DNA of 64,000 nt from Plantago ovata. Lineage: Eukaryota > Streptophyta > Magnoliopsida > Lamiales > Plantaginaceae. The notes under the pieces were generated by a model, which made no database searches, was not told the origin of the DNA, and saw only the letters and a list, made by a program, of their open reading frames with translations. The stretch is from assembly GCA_028274465.1 (NCBI GenBank), contig CM051456.1, positions 92,180,753 to 92,244,752 of the forward strand, written 5' to 3'. Positions 43,933-56,285 of this stretch are shown in pieces (position 1 is the first letter of the stretch; each line of letters opens with the position of its first letter). The position numbers and the translations under genes are program-made.

Positions 43933-45830
43933 ATGCCTCCTAGAAGAAGTGTTCGACTTGCCAACGCAGTACCAGAGAATCCTCATCGCCCAAGGGGCCG
44001 TCCCCCTACAAATGGTCGAGGAGGAAGATGGGTAGCTTCTTCAAGGGCACCTAGAAATAACAATGTTGAGAGGAATCAAGATATGATGGAGGGGGCATTC
44101 ACCAATGTCACGGGCTCCCAAGAAGAAAGATCGGGAGATAATAATCCCCAAGGCTTCCCAACTGGAAGTGCTTATGGAGCATTAAGAGTCACAAATAATG
44201 TCGCGCCAAGAGGACATCCTCCTCATGTAGCAGCGAATCCTCCTCAGCCAACCGCATTGAACTTCACCCTTCCTAACGGACAAGTAGTCCGACCATCAGA
44301 CTTTAGGATGGGCGAAGCTCAATACGGATTGTTCCTTCTCACTTTACAAGGATACGTAGGAGAGAATGAGGCTGCTAGGGTTGAGGCAGAACTCCAAGCC
44401 CGAAGAGTACAACAAGCCCAAGTACAGGAGCAACCTCGTGATAATTTTGTCGCACTTCGTCAATCCCAACCAAGAGCACCTCTAGTTCAAGATGAATCAC
44501 ACTCAAGAGCCAACACAAGGCCAATCCAATCTAGACTTGGACCTTCAAGAGTTCAATCTAGATTAGGACCACAAGGTGCTCCTGATGATTTGAGAGATCT
44601 AATTGATAGGAGGATACGCGCGTCAATGCAAAATGTAGCTCCTCAAGAAAACCAAGCTCAGGTGGTCGCTACACCACCCACTCTCCCAAATCAAGTCACG
44701 GCAAAATAAATGACTCCTCAGAATCAACCCGAGGCGGTGGCAGAAAACAACGCTTTGAGGACCGTAGCTTAGGTAACCCCCTTGATCGGGATCGATCAAA
44801 TCACGGGGAGGAAGCTCAATTTGGAAGAACTCAAAACAAGGAAGACCACACTCGATGCTCAGATAGAAACCTTACGAGGCGACGTGCAAGAAAAAGAGCA
44901 AGACCAAAATCCAAGTCCGTTGTGCGACGAGATAAGGAGTCATCAAGCAAAAATCGAGAGAGACTTCCCTACTTTTGAAAGCTATGATGGAACAAGTTGT
45001 CCAAAGAACTACTTGGTGAGATTTGGTACGAAAATGGATGCATATGGGCATGACTCAAAGACCAAAGCACTACTCTTCCCGGCTAACCTTTCAGGAGAAG
45101 CCATGAAATGGTGGTCGCGCCTTCCTCAGCGCTCGATCAAATCCTATAGAGAGCTCTGCAAAGAATTCTCTAAGCCATTCGAGAAGGCCATGAACACCAA
45201 GAGAAGAGTGAGATACTTAGCCGAAATTGTTCAGAAGAATAATGAAGACCTCAAAGACTTCATTAACCGTTTTCATGAAGCAGCCCTTCAAGTTGAGGAC
45301 CACTCGATCAATGAAAGGAAGAAATACTTGTATGGTAACACTACCAATGTCAAGTTCCAAGAGGTGCTCTCAGAATCATGTGTCGAAAGTGAAGCTCAAC
45401 TAGCGAAAGTTTGCAAGGATTTCCTTGAAGCGGAAGAGTTCCGGAAAACGGTCACAGTGAGAACCAACCCTCCCAAGGAAAAAGGGAAATAAAAAGAAAG
45501 GGAGAAGGAATATCTTCCAAGGCAACAAAATCCCGGAAAGCAAAGAAGGGATCAAAAGCATGGTTTGATCAAGGAAGGTCCCCCAAGAAACGAGTTTCGA
45601 GACAAGAGAACCCCTCCGAGGAGGTCTCCTCCAAGGAGGTATAGCAACTACACAGACATAAATAGGCCAAGATCCAACATCTTGAACTATATAGTCTCGA
45701 GGAAGCTAGACGTCTCATGGCCACCTCCAATCCAAGAGAATCGAAAGAACAAAAGTTCTGAGAAATTTTGCCAATTTCACAAAGGAAAGGGGCATACTTC
45801 CGATGAGTGCGTGCAGCTCAAGAACGAAAT
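43933..45830 (+). pseudogene. Gag of element J (Tat-like Ty3/gypsy) with in-frame stops
   Basis: One frame from ATG 43933 (MPPRRSVRLANAVPENP) to the K insertion at 45831, interrupted by TAA 44707-44709, TAG 44770-44772 and TAA near 45490 without frame change. The N-terminus is basic and disordered. The capsid core (FPTFESYDGTSCPKNYLVRF, then LSGEAMKWWSRLPQRSIKSY) is near 44960-45150. A zinc-finger-like CQFHKGKGHTSDEC is near 45772-45813, followed by VQLKNEI, all typical of Tat/Ogre-group Gag. The three stops could each come from a single C-to-T change in a Gln codon, as expected of methylated, silenced DNA. PR-RT-IN are not seen. Confidence 0.85.
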
Positions 45831-46707
45831 TGTTGGTCACTTTAAACAACAAGAAAAGACTAGATAGGGGGGGGGTGAATAATCTTTTCAAACTTTTCGT
45901 CGTTTAAAACTTTCTCAGCAAGTGCTTATTACTTTTCAGTAATGAGTTCGCTGGTACTTCACTTTCTCAGCAAGTACTTATTACTTTTCAGTAATGAGTT
46001 TGTTGATACTTAAAAACAGAGTGCGGAAGTCTTTTACAATAAGTGCTTTTATCAGAGAGCTAGTTTCAGCAAGTGAGCAGAGTGACAGTGTACGAGAAAT
46101 GTAACGTGCTGAAAACTAAGTGCAGTAAAGTAAATCACACAAACAATATTATAGTGGTATCTGAGAGTGGCGTAATCTCTCAACTAATCCACTTTGTCCT
46201 TTCTAGGACTGAATCCACTATGATAATATATGAGGTTCCTTACGAATCCTATCACTAATGTTTCTCAGAAACCAAAGCACACTTGCCTTGTTTCCAACCT
46301 AAACTAGAGAACTATAACCTTGTTCTCCACCAAACTTGGGACTTATAATCAGCAACACTATGCTTGATTAATTCCCCCTGAATTTCACGCTTGTAAAGGG
46401 TGTTTATCAGTTAGAGAGGTTTGGGATGAGATGACTTGAATATAACTTTTCAGCTATAACAAGTTATCTAAAGAAACACAACTTGTAATACTTTGCAGTA
46501 AGCAAGTTTGTTGTTTCTGGTGGCAAGACTTGTTCTTGTTCCAAAAAAGAACACTTAACTAATTTCTTAGCCGTGAATGTTCTACTTCTTCACAATTAGC
46601 TTTTGTTTCAAGCTTAAGTCTTGGAACGGATCAATAGGCAGTAGAGAGTAGAGAAGGATTTTAGTGTTTAAAGCACAAGTGAGAGTTTTATCACGTTGTT
46701 GACACAC
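45831..46707 (-). repeat. 3' LTR of element K (SIRE/Maximus-like Ty1/copia), left part
   Basis: The left edge TGTTGGTCACTTT follows GAAAT (candidate duplicate 45826-45830). A G-run with TGAATAATC at 45868-45885 corresponds to the ATTCACCCCCC motif near the 3' end of SIRE-type LTRs in sense. The LTR is split by solo LTR H. The remainder is non-coding. Confidence 0.7.
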
Positions 46708-48020
46708 TGATGAACGCGGATGTCGTGCTCCCAATTCAGCAAATAAATTTGTTATTTAGCCAAAGGCAATCCACAACTACAACGAAAATCGTAGTGTAGC
46801 AGTAGAATGACCTCGAGTGTCGTTCTCTCAGGACTATAACTAGCTTTATCTATTTAACTAGAGAATATAAAATCAGCAGACGTAAAAGCAAGGAGTTTTT
46901 CTAACAGATAATGGAGATTGGTGATAGTATGATACTTCAAAGCATAACGGGTCAATAATCATGCGTAAATTCCTCGGTCTTGCATGGAGATCTTTGATCA
47001 ATCTAATGTCCTGTTGCAATTATTAAGCACTACGAAGATAAAGATACTGACAAGTCAATCACTATTGTCCTATTGTGTTCCGTAATCATTCAACACTACG
47101 AAGATATAGATGCGTATAGGTCGACGAGGGTCCAATTGTGCATAATGATTAATACAACATATGAGAATTTAGGCTGAGCCTGATCAACGAAATAAAGCAA
47201 TAACACGGAGTATAATGCGCGATATAGCCATTAGCATGATTATCTTCCCTTCGCTAAGAATTCACATACTACCACCAACAATAAGTTTAGCTACTCATAA
47301 TAGGCATGCAATCAACAGAAATCATAGAAGAAAACATGTTGAAAGATATAAAAAATAAGTAGAATAAACTGTAAGATACAATGTTACCGAAGGTTGTCAA
47401 TCTCCGAAGAATTGCGATCCTACAAGCTCCAAACTGCTATGAAAAAGTGTCTCCTAAGCTACGGACCCCCAGAACAGGCTCTGGGAAGTCCCTCCCTAAA
47501 ACTACAGAGAAAGGTGAGAGAGAAGGCTTGGAAAAGTATGAATTTCGGAGAAAAACTGAGCAACTATATATAGGCTACGAAATAATGTGGGGCGATTCGC
47601 CCCACACACCGGGCGATTCGCCCGGTGTGGGGCGATTCGCCCCACGTCCCGGGCGGTTCGCCCGGGAGAAAATCTCGCGGAATTCCGCGTTTTCGACGCG
47701 TTTTTGGATTTCTTCCCCTTTTCGGACTCGGTTTCTGTCTTCTAGTGGCCTTCTAACCTCCAGATTCGCCCCCTAGACTCCAAATCCTATCCGGAAACCT
47801 TCAGATACTCCAAATAGGCTTCTGGAACACCAATTCCTTGTCAACTTCAATATAATTGCCTGGAAATCCTCATTTTTCAACCAAGACCTGTAAAATAAAA
47901 TCTAAAGGGAAACGTGACACTATTCTAATAAAATGCACTAAAATATAGCTAAATTAACATAGAGGATAGCTAAAATAGGTGAAAAAGACTCAAATGAAAG
48001 TGTAAAATACACATTCATCA
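46708..48020 (-). mobile_element. Solo LTR H (Athila-type)
   Basis: 1,313 bp from TGATGAACGCGGATG to ...ACACATTCATCA, flanked by CACAC (46703-46707, 48021-48025). No internal region. TATATATAG is at 47565-47572 and a long palindrome block at 47587-47667. Same subfamily as the LTRs of element I. Confidence 0.94.
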
Positions 48021-48664
48021 CACACCTTCTACTCTTGCCTGATGACCTCTATTTATAGTGTCTCAAGGGAGCCGTTTGAATTTCAAATTCTAAGGCTTTG
48101 TACTTAAGATGTCACTATCTTGCTTCTGTACTTTCAACATCATACTTCATTTGTCTTCTTGTCTTCATGTTCTTCGCGTGCCTACTTTGCATTTAATGTT
48201 CTTTTGAATCAAATTCAAATATGAACGTTGGAGCCAAAATGCAAGTACTCTTCAGCAAGGAGGTCACATATGTTGTCACCAAGTGGCCAGTCTATGTTTC
48301 AGCAAGCACAACCTACTCTGTCATATAGATTTTCACTTATGCAAGCTGTTGCTGAGATTCTCACTTTCTGAAGCAACATGTGCCTTTGTAGATACCTTTC
48401 TCAGAATTCTTCTAAGTCTTCAGTCTTCGAATCTTCAAGTTTCTGAGCGGTTCTAGGTCTTTAATAGTTTGTTTGTAAAAACAAAGTACATCATCAGCAA
48501 ACTTAAGAACCTAACTAGTACCTACACTAAGTCTTTCAGCAAACGTTCCTCTTTTACAATGTCCTTAAAATTCTAAATTCCTATGGACCTTAAGAGTACT
48601 ATTTACTGGACTTTCCTTAATTTAGCATGATTAATTGCCCAGCAAAATTACAAGTTTCCTAACA
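48021..48664 (-). repeat. 3' LTR of element K, right part
   Basis: Resumes after H and ends ...CCTAACA at 48664 (sense start TGTTAGGAAACTTG). Without H the LTR is about 1.5 kb. No gene. Confidence 0.75.
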
Positions 48665-48920
48665 AATTTCCCCCTTTTTGATGTTAGCAATCCATGGCTA
48701 AATTAATTGTTACCCTTTTAGAGGTTCCTGATGTTGAATAAATAAGTTGATTAATGCAAACATACTTGAATAATAAAACAGTAAGCATAAAATAATTTGC
48801 ATAATCAAGAACCAATAAGAGTCAAAAAGTTCATTGCTGATAGTTATCTTTCAGTAAGTTTACAAGAAAGTTCGCAGATAACTAAAACAATCAGCAAGCA
48901 AAACAAAGCTTTTCAAGGTT
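48665..48920 (-). other. Polypurine tract and 3' non-coding region of element K
   Basis: In sense GATGTTAGCAATCC lies on the opposite strand of an AAAAAGGGGGAAATT polypurine tract (48665-48679) next to the LTR, the usual SIRE-type arrangement. The rest is AT-rich with no ORF. Confidence 0.75.
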
Positions 48921-49148
48921 CTATTCTATTCCAGCAGATGATTCTCTAAGAATCTCTTTTACACTCTTTTCAGCAAGAGCAGTGAATTCAACACAGTCCT
49001 TCTCGTAATCTTCAAGTAGCTTACGGACTTCAAATTGAATAATTCTTGCATTCTTGTAGGCAGTATAGTGATGGTTTTCACCATTCATCTCTTGATAATG
49101 TATTACCCACAATTTGAGTGGTTTCCTCATTGTTGGTCTTTGAATAAT
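48921..49148 (-). pseudogene. C-terminus of the third (env-like) ORF of element K
   Basis: Minus-strand frame ending at 48921. It contains MRKPLKLWVIHYQEMNG and LEDYEKDCVEFTALAEKSVK. It is interrupted by element I at 49149 and continues to the right at 57562. A stop in the joined frame just beyond the junction marks decay. Confidence 0.6.
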
Positions 49149-50462
49149 TGATGAACGCGGATGTCGTGCTCCGGATTCAGCCAAATATATTTGTTATTTA
49201 GCCAAAGGCAATCCACAACTACAACAAAAACCGTAGTGTAGCAGTAGAATGACTCGAGTGTCGTTCTCTCAGGACTATAACTAGCTTTATCTATTTAACT
49301 AGAGAATATAAAACAGCAGACGTAATAGCAAAGGGTTTTTCTAACAGATAATGGAGATTGGTGATAGTATGATCCTTCAAAGCATAACGGGTCGATAATC
49401 ATGCATAAATTCCTCGGTCTTACATGGAGATCTTTGATCAATCTAGTGTCCTGTTGCAATTATTAAGCACTACAAAGATAACGATTCTGACAAGTCAAGC
49501 ACTATTGTCCTATTGTGTTTCGTAATTATTCAACACTACGAAGATAAACTCGCGTACAGGTCAACGAGGGTCCAATTGTGCATAATAATTAATACAACAT
49601 ACGAGAATTTTGGGCTTAAGCCTGATCAACGAAATAAAGCAATAACACGGAGTATAATGCGCGATATAGCCATTAGCATGATTATCTTCCCTTCGCTAAG
49701 AATTCACATACTACCACCAACGATAAGTTTAGCTACTCATAATAGGCATGCAATCAACAGAAATCATAGAAGAAAACATGTTGAAAGATATAATAAATAA
49801 GTAGAATAAACTATAAGATACAATGTTACCGAAGGTTGTCAATCTCCGAAGAATTGCGATCCTACGAGCTCCAAACTGCTATGAAAAAGTGTCTCCTAAG
49901 CTACGGACCCCCAGAACAGGCTCTGGGAAGTCTCTCCCTAAAACTACAGAGAAAGGTGAGAGAGAAGGCTTGGAAAAAATATGAATTTCGGAGAAAATCT
50001 GAGCAACTATATATAGGCCTCGAATAAGTGTGGGGCGGTTCTCCCCACACACCGGGCGGTTCGCCCGGTGTGGGGCGGTTCGCCCCACGTCTGGGGCGGT
50101 TCACCCCGGAGACATTTTCGCGGAATTCAGCGTTTTCGACGCGTTTTTGGATTCTTCCCCTTTTCGGACTCGGTTTCTGACTTCTAGTGGCCTTCTAACC
50201 TCCAGATTCGACCCCTAGACTCCAAATCCTATCCGGAAACCTTCAGATACTCCAAATAGGCTTCTGGAACACCAATTCCTTGTTAACTTTAATATAATTG
50301 CCCGGAAATCCTCGATTTTCAACCAAAACCTGTAAAATAAAATTTAAAGGGAAACGTGACACTATTCTAATAAAATGCACTAAAATATAGCTAAATTAAC
50401 ATAGAGGATAGCTAAAATATATGAAAAAGACTCAAATGAAAGTGTAAAATACACATTCATCA
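49149..50462 (-). repeat. 3' LTR of element I
   Basis: 1,314 bp. Longer than the 5' LTR, mainly because of about 40 bp of extra palindrome units at 50029-50108. Confidence 0.94.
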
Positions 50463-52012
50463 AACTCCCCAAACCGAACCTTTGCTTGTCCTCAAGCAAG
50501 TAAGCTAGACTCTAATGCAAAAAATAATGCAAGACACAAAATGGAGTCTCATGCCAAATGAAATGAACTAATCTACTGAATCTACCAAAAAACATATGAA
50601 CAAAAACCATATAAATCAAAGCATGAATATAGGTTGAAGAATACCTCGATTGACTTATACACATCCACATAAGCACTTATGTCAAGACAAGATAGTCTCT
50701 CGTAACATTCTCTACCTGGACCTAGTCAGTGACGACGTAATGAAGCATGCTAAGATACAAATGGTTGTCCCGTGCCTATGAAACTGAGGACTTACTGCTG
50801 TTCCACCAAGTTAAGACTTTCCCTCAAAGAGGTCGAACCAGTACTGGCTCTCATCAAACGAAGGAGGGTTCCCTATAAAAGATAACACTCCCATATTCTA
50901 CCCATCTCTAAGGTAAAGTCTTAAGCTATTCACCACTTCCTGAATGGCAGGACGAGGGTGGTCTAAAACAGAGGACACTCAAGACAAAAAAGATAAAAAA
51001 TAGAAAATTACAACACGATTACGAACTTTACAAGAATTGGAAAATAAAAAACAACACTTTGCTAATCTGCTATTTGGCTTTCTTTTTTTGGACCCTTCTT
51101 TGCTTTTTTGGGGTCTTTTATTTTTTCTTTTTTTTCTTCTTTCCAGATTCTTTTTTTCCTTTTTCTTTTTTCCTTTTTTCTGGAATTTTTCTTTTTTTCT
51201 TTTTTCGATTTTTTTTTAGCCAGCAGTAGCATAACAAAAAGAGAAACAAAATGACTCACACGACTTCCCCAAACCTATTCGAAAGAATAGGTTGCAGTGC
51301 AAAATTTACGGAAAAGGAAAAACAAACTCACGATACGGAAATGAAAAAAAAAAAAAAAAAACGAAAACAAGTCTAACGATGGTGTAACCCCCTCCCCAAA
51401 CCTATTCGGAAGAATAGGTTATGAACAAAGGATCACTCAAACTCACACTACCTCCTTCCTAGGCATTTAGCAATCTCAAAGCATGATGAAGACTTGTTGC
51501 CTCTTAGGTACATAATTACTCGGGAAAACAACCATAAGACCCTAACATGCATCATCCTATTATAAAGGCCATCGTGAACCGCAGTAGAGAAAACACCACT
51601 AAGTGATGTCGAGACTACCAAGCTTAACTAAGTGCAATACATAAATGCGACAAGCCAAGCGAGAAAAACCTCAAACAAATTCATAGAGATGAAGCATACG
51701 ATTAATGAAATAGTTGGTTGATCTATCCAATAAAAAAGTTCAAAAAATTCGGCAATAAACTCCATATAAAACATGCAAGACTATCCTAGGATGAATGTAG
51801 TGAATGCAACCTAAAAAATCTAAGAAAGCAGTAAACGTGCAAATGCAAATGCAGACGGATAAAACATGCGAGGTACTATACTCAGCCTACCAATTCCAAG
51901 CTCCAAACTAACAACATTAGATCACTTAAATCCCATCCCCCCTCATGAAATTAACGCTAGTCCCTAGCAGTAAGAAAATGAGGAAATAAGATGTGATACT
52001 AGATGTTACCGC
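50463..52012 (-). other. 3' untranslated region of element I
   Basis: No supported gene. Polypurine tract, purine-rich tract (about 51070-51215), twin hairpins 51272-51420 and an A-run at about 51343-51360. Confidence 0.8.
51272..51420 (-). other. Twin conserved hairpins, element I
   Basis: Arms AACCTATTC and GAATAGGTT at 51272-51293 (loop GAAA) and 51399-51420 (loop GGAA). Spacing is 127 bp, enlarged by an A-run between them. Confidence 0.75.
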
Positions 52013-53982
52013 ATGGTTTGGCCTCGGTCGGCTGAGTATGCTGCTTGTGAGTTATTGGGACTGCTCTGGGAGCTTTATAGGGTGTCATCAGGTCTTCTGG
52101 TAGGCGTGGTAGTTTCAATTATAGGCCAGATAGGAACAACTCCCCCATTAGTATCATCATTGCCCGTATGGCCTTCATTGTCACTACTGTCACGCACATC
52201 CTCACTAGTAGAGTTGCAGTGTCGAGTAGAATCCTCAAGATTAGCCGCCGCTGTTATGGAATTCTCCATCCTGAAGCCCTCCAATAGATGTGAACTGTTG
52301 AAGGGGAAAGAGCAGTGGTATCAGGACCTCCCCCTCCAGCGTTTTGCAACCCGAGGTGGCTACAGTAAGCTGCTCGGTTACTCAAAAGTCTTCTACCATC
52401 TTTTCCAATGTCGACCACATCCTCTACTGTTGATCCGACCGATGTCTATATGATGCTCCCTTTAGAGGCAGTCAAGGGGTACCCCTAAGAGGGGCCGGGT
52501 ACCCATGTCATTATGTTTTGGAACCAAGCTAGCGCTTCGGAACCTTCTAGCAACTGCGGACTCAAGATTGAATCCGTCGCGGCAAGACTGTCCCGGTGCC
52601 TTCCAGTTCACACGAACTTTGCAGCCCTTGCATGGATTGCTGACGTAATAATGGTTTCTGTCCCTTCGGTGGTGCATGAATAGGCATAGGAGTCCTCACT
52701 CCAGGTGTACTCTAGCTCCTCCTCTTGGATAATCCACGACGTTGTTGCAAAACCCCTTTGCTCGAACGCACATCTAACGAGGTCACTCTTCTTGACATGG
52801 TTGTAATCGATCCCCCTCTAATATTTCATAGAAATCATACGGGAATGCTCCTTTCCCATGGCATGGCTCCTGCAAACAACAGTTAGTACCTCACATGACA
52901 TAAAACTGACTCATGCATATGCTAGTGTAAGAACGAAACACACAAGTGATAAAATCAACAATCGAGCTCCCCGAACCTTATATGTCTAGCCTAGCTTCCA
53001 CAACATGCAACATACCAATGTATCTACTACATGCAATACATCACATTATGCTCTTGCTAGACAACCAATAACCTAGATAACTAGGCTCAATTCATACCAT
53101 AGTAGCAAAAAATTCGATCATCATAAATCCTCATACTCAACAATTAAGCATTCTATCATCAAATCCACCAACATTATACCAATAAACACAATCATAAGCA
53201 TGTAATCAAAGATAAAGACATATTGCATAACAAGATATATCATCTAGTAGCAAAATTCCCAAATCAATAATCCAAGCATAATTGAGCATGCAATTGATAG
53301 TAAATAACACTTCTAATCACACAAACAACATACCCATGCATCAAATAAGCATAATTGAAGCTCAAATTAGAAAACCCCCAAATTCGAAAATTAGGGTTCA
53401 TAAGATGATACCTCAGATCTGAAAATCTAATGCATTAGGACGAAATCTGTTCGGATGAAAAGATAGATCATGTAATAGGCTTCGATTTAAGCTAAAGAAC
53501 ACTAAATTTGGACAAGAAATGAAGAAGTTATGAAGATTTGAATGTAAAATCGCGATTTTCGGTTTTTGGGGAGGAAGAATGATGAAGATATGAAGAAAAT
53601 GATGTAAGAGGAAGAAATTCGCGTTTTTCTAGCTACTGGAACCGTGGGGCGATTTGCCCCTGGTGCGGGGCGAGTCGCCCCACACGGGGAGATTCGCCCC
53701 ACATGTGGGGCGGTTCGCCCCGTACTCCCCGGTGCGGGGAGACGGTTCCTTTCGTCAGAAAACGCGGTTTTAATCCCCGAAACCAATTTTTTCAAAAACC
53801 ACTTGAAAAATATCACTCAAACATAAGCATATACGACGCAGTCATGAACAAATTCGCATACGAGAAGCAAATAGTTCAAGAAAGAATGCATGCAAAAAGC
53901 AGTAAAGAAAGCGATAAAATTTCCGGGTTGCCTCCCGGATAGCGTCATTGTTTAAAGTCTTTGACTCGACTCCTGTCTGCGC
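52013..53982 (-). other. Gene-like module downstream of gag-PR, element I (exon-intron-exon)
   Basis: Homologous to the modules of D and E. Sense order: GC palindromes (53643-53755, the longest array of the three), leader, donor ATCTGAG|GTATC (53412/53411), acceptor GTTTGCAG|GAGCC (52870/52869) giving a 542-bp intron-like block, then broken frames with EELEYTWSEDSYAY and an acidic ORF at 52075-52284 (SEDVRDSSDNEGHTGNDD). No known domain recognised. Confidence 0.6.
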
Positions 53983-56141
53983 CTATCTCTTCTTTTTGCG
54001 GGTACTAGGCTTCCCCTTCATTGATTTCTTCTCCATGCCACGAACCTGTGAATAAGAAAGAATATAGGCTGCAAGACCACAGTAGTGAGTAGTGAAAGAA
54101 ATATCAGGCGGATCGGGTGGATCAGATATGGCGTGCAATACGTGTTGCTTGCCATCCACTTCATAGTGCAAGTTCTTTGGTAGATGTCCATCACGGAGCG
54201 TAGCTTATTCAAGAACGTTCGCCCTAAGAGTATGACATCACCCGTTCCAGGTGCAGACGGCGGCATAACTACAAAATTGGTGTATACAGAAGCTTCACCA
54301 ATCTTGACCAACACATTTGTCACAACGCCTTCGGGTCTCATAAGGGATCCATCCGCCAGTTGCACAATAGCCCTATGCTCAGATAGTTTTCCAAGGCTAC
54401 TCTTTTCAAACACATTCAGAGGGAGTATGTTCGAGTAGGATCCCGTGTCTAGTGTGGCACGGACATTTTCAAGCTCACCAATCCCTACCTTAACATCGAA
54501 ACTTTTAGGGAGTGGCTCGGGATCCTCTTGCTCTTCCTCACTCTCGTTAGTACTAAGGTCCTTCTCTTCTTCCTTAGCCTGTAGAAGTTCCTCCTTCTTG
54601 CAACACTCACACTTAGCAACCTTCTTGATGGTGATTTCGTCAGGTAGATCACCAGCTAATGTAATGGCATTCGACTTCTCAGTGTTGCTAGGCAGCTTGC
54701 CTTGCTCCCGACTTGCTCCTCGGTCGATCAATTCTTGCATCTTTTGATGGGCAAGCCTAGTGCTCTCTTCCAACCTATCAAGCCTTGCCCTAGTCTTCTC
54801 AGAATCTTCTTCATAACGTTTGAGAAAACTTTGGGTGTGATCAACCATCTTTTGCAAGTTCTCCATCAGTTGAGCCGTCTTCGACTTCGGTGGCTTTTTC
54901 GGAGCGGGGTTTTCGCAGTGATCATTACCATAGTTTAGCCTACTACGGTCTTGGTTAGGGCCATAAGTTTGGTTAGCTGGTGCATATCCTTGATTGTTTC
55001 GGAATCCTCTTCTCCAAAATCCACCTCGAGGGTTCCTACCGTCTTGTCCGTAGCTAACTTCTTGAGTACCAAACTCCGTAGCAAAGACTTCTTCTTCGCC
55101 TCCTCGAGCCCAGTTGCCATCATCATACGCAAGCTCCGATCTACACATATGAGCTCCATGTCCATAGTTCTTGCATATCCAGCATACTTCGTTCGAAACA
55201 GTTGTTCCGGTGGCGCTCTTGAGGACTTGCTTCAATTCGTTGGTAAAGCACTCGAATTGATCCTCATTCCCCCTATACATAGGGGCTTCTTGAGTCTGTG
55301 GAGCTTCAGGTCCACGTCTCCTAACCATTGCTCTTGGGTCCTTGAACTGCGAACCCTTAGCAAGCCTTTCGAAAACTGCCCAGACGGCTTCTGCGGTTTC
55401 CTCCCAAATATTGCCTCGGCATTGGAAATCCACCACTTATTGGTTCTCGAAGGTTAGTCCATTGTAGAAGTGTTGGACTAGGCCAGAAAGCTCAAACCAT
55501 GGTGAGGGGAACTTGTTCGTGAGATCTTGGAACCTCTCAAACGCGGTGTAGATGGTCTCATCATAGTCCTGCTTGAATCCAGTGATTTGCGCCTTTAGCG
55601 CGGTAGTCAAGGTGTGAGGGAAGTATTTCTCCATGAAAGCTGAAAAAACCTTCTCCCAAGTGTCCAGCGAGCCTGCTGGTAGAGAACTCAACCATGACTT
55701 GGCTCTGTCGCCAAGTCCCATAGCAAAAACCTTCATCCTTAACTCATCCGTTGTTATTTCAGCTCCGGGTCGTGGGAGTTGGTTGACGAAATCATCGATA
55801 TCGTGCAAGTACCCATCACATCTTCCCTTGATAAGCCATAGAACCTCGGAAGTTGTTGGAATGCGTGGTTCTTGATTTCCAGATCTCGAGTTGCAGACGA
55901 AAGAACAATCGCCGGTCCCCTCATACGATCCTTGGTGGGTTGAACCCATGCTTTCAGTGGTCTAGCTTCTGCCATTCCGTCGACTTCCTTGAAAAGACTG
56001 TGTAGAGATTCACAGAAACCAGTATCCTCTATTTCCTCTAGTGCACGCCTTTGAAGTAGTCGCCTTCTTTGGTGGTAGACTCTGTCGATCTCAGCAATTG
56101 AATTAGCAAGCGGTGTTCATGCAGATCGTGTATGCGGCATA
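53983..56141 (-). pseudogene. Gag-protease gene of element I (several disabling mutations)
   Basis: ATG at 56139-56141, but codon 8 is a stop (TGA). A one-base loss near 55815-55820 shifts the frame after SREDVMG. CAA is changed to TAA at 55437-55439, and another one-base loss near 54165 shifts the frame behind the protease. Between these the reading is clear: AKSWLSSLPAGSLDTW, zinc knuckle CWICKNYGHGAHMC, coiled-coil-like segment, acidic linker, protease LDTGSYSN and VILLGRTFL, and the tail GKPSTRKKKR. Gag type as in D and E. Confidence 0.88.
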
Positions 56142-56264
56142 CACTATCTGTAACAGACTAGGAAAGCAGTATCAGAGAGAGATTAAAAAGGAAAACTAAA
56201 ACTAATAGAATTAGGAATCGAAAGCTTAAAATATAAACAAATTAAACAGAAAAAAGGACTATAG

Positions 56265-56282
56265 TCCCCGACAACGGCGCCA
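56265..56282 (-). other. Primer binding site of element I
   Basis: Complement of TGGCGCCGTTGCCGGGGA with one mismatch at 56271. Confidence 0.9.
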
Positions 56283-56285
56283 ATT

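Noticed and set aside
45868..45885. G-run as the border of element K
   Set aside because: TGTTGG at 45831 gives a proper LTR terminus matching the TGTTAG start at the other end; the G-run is an internal LTR motif.
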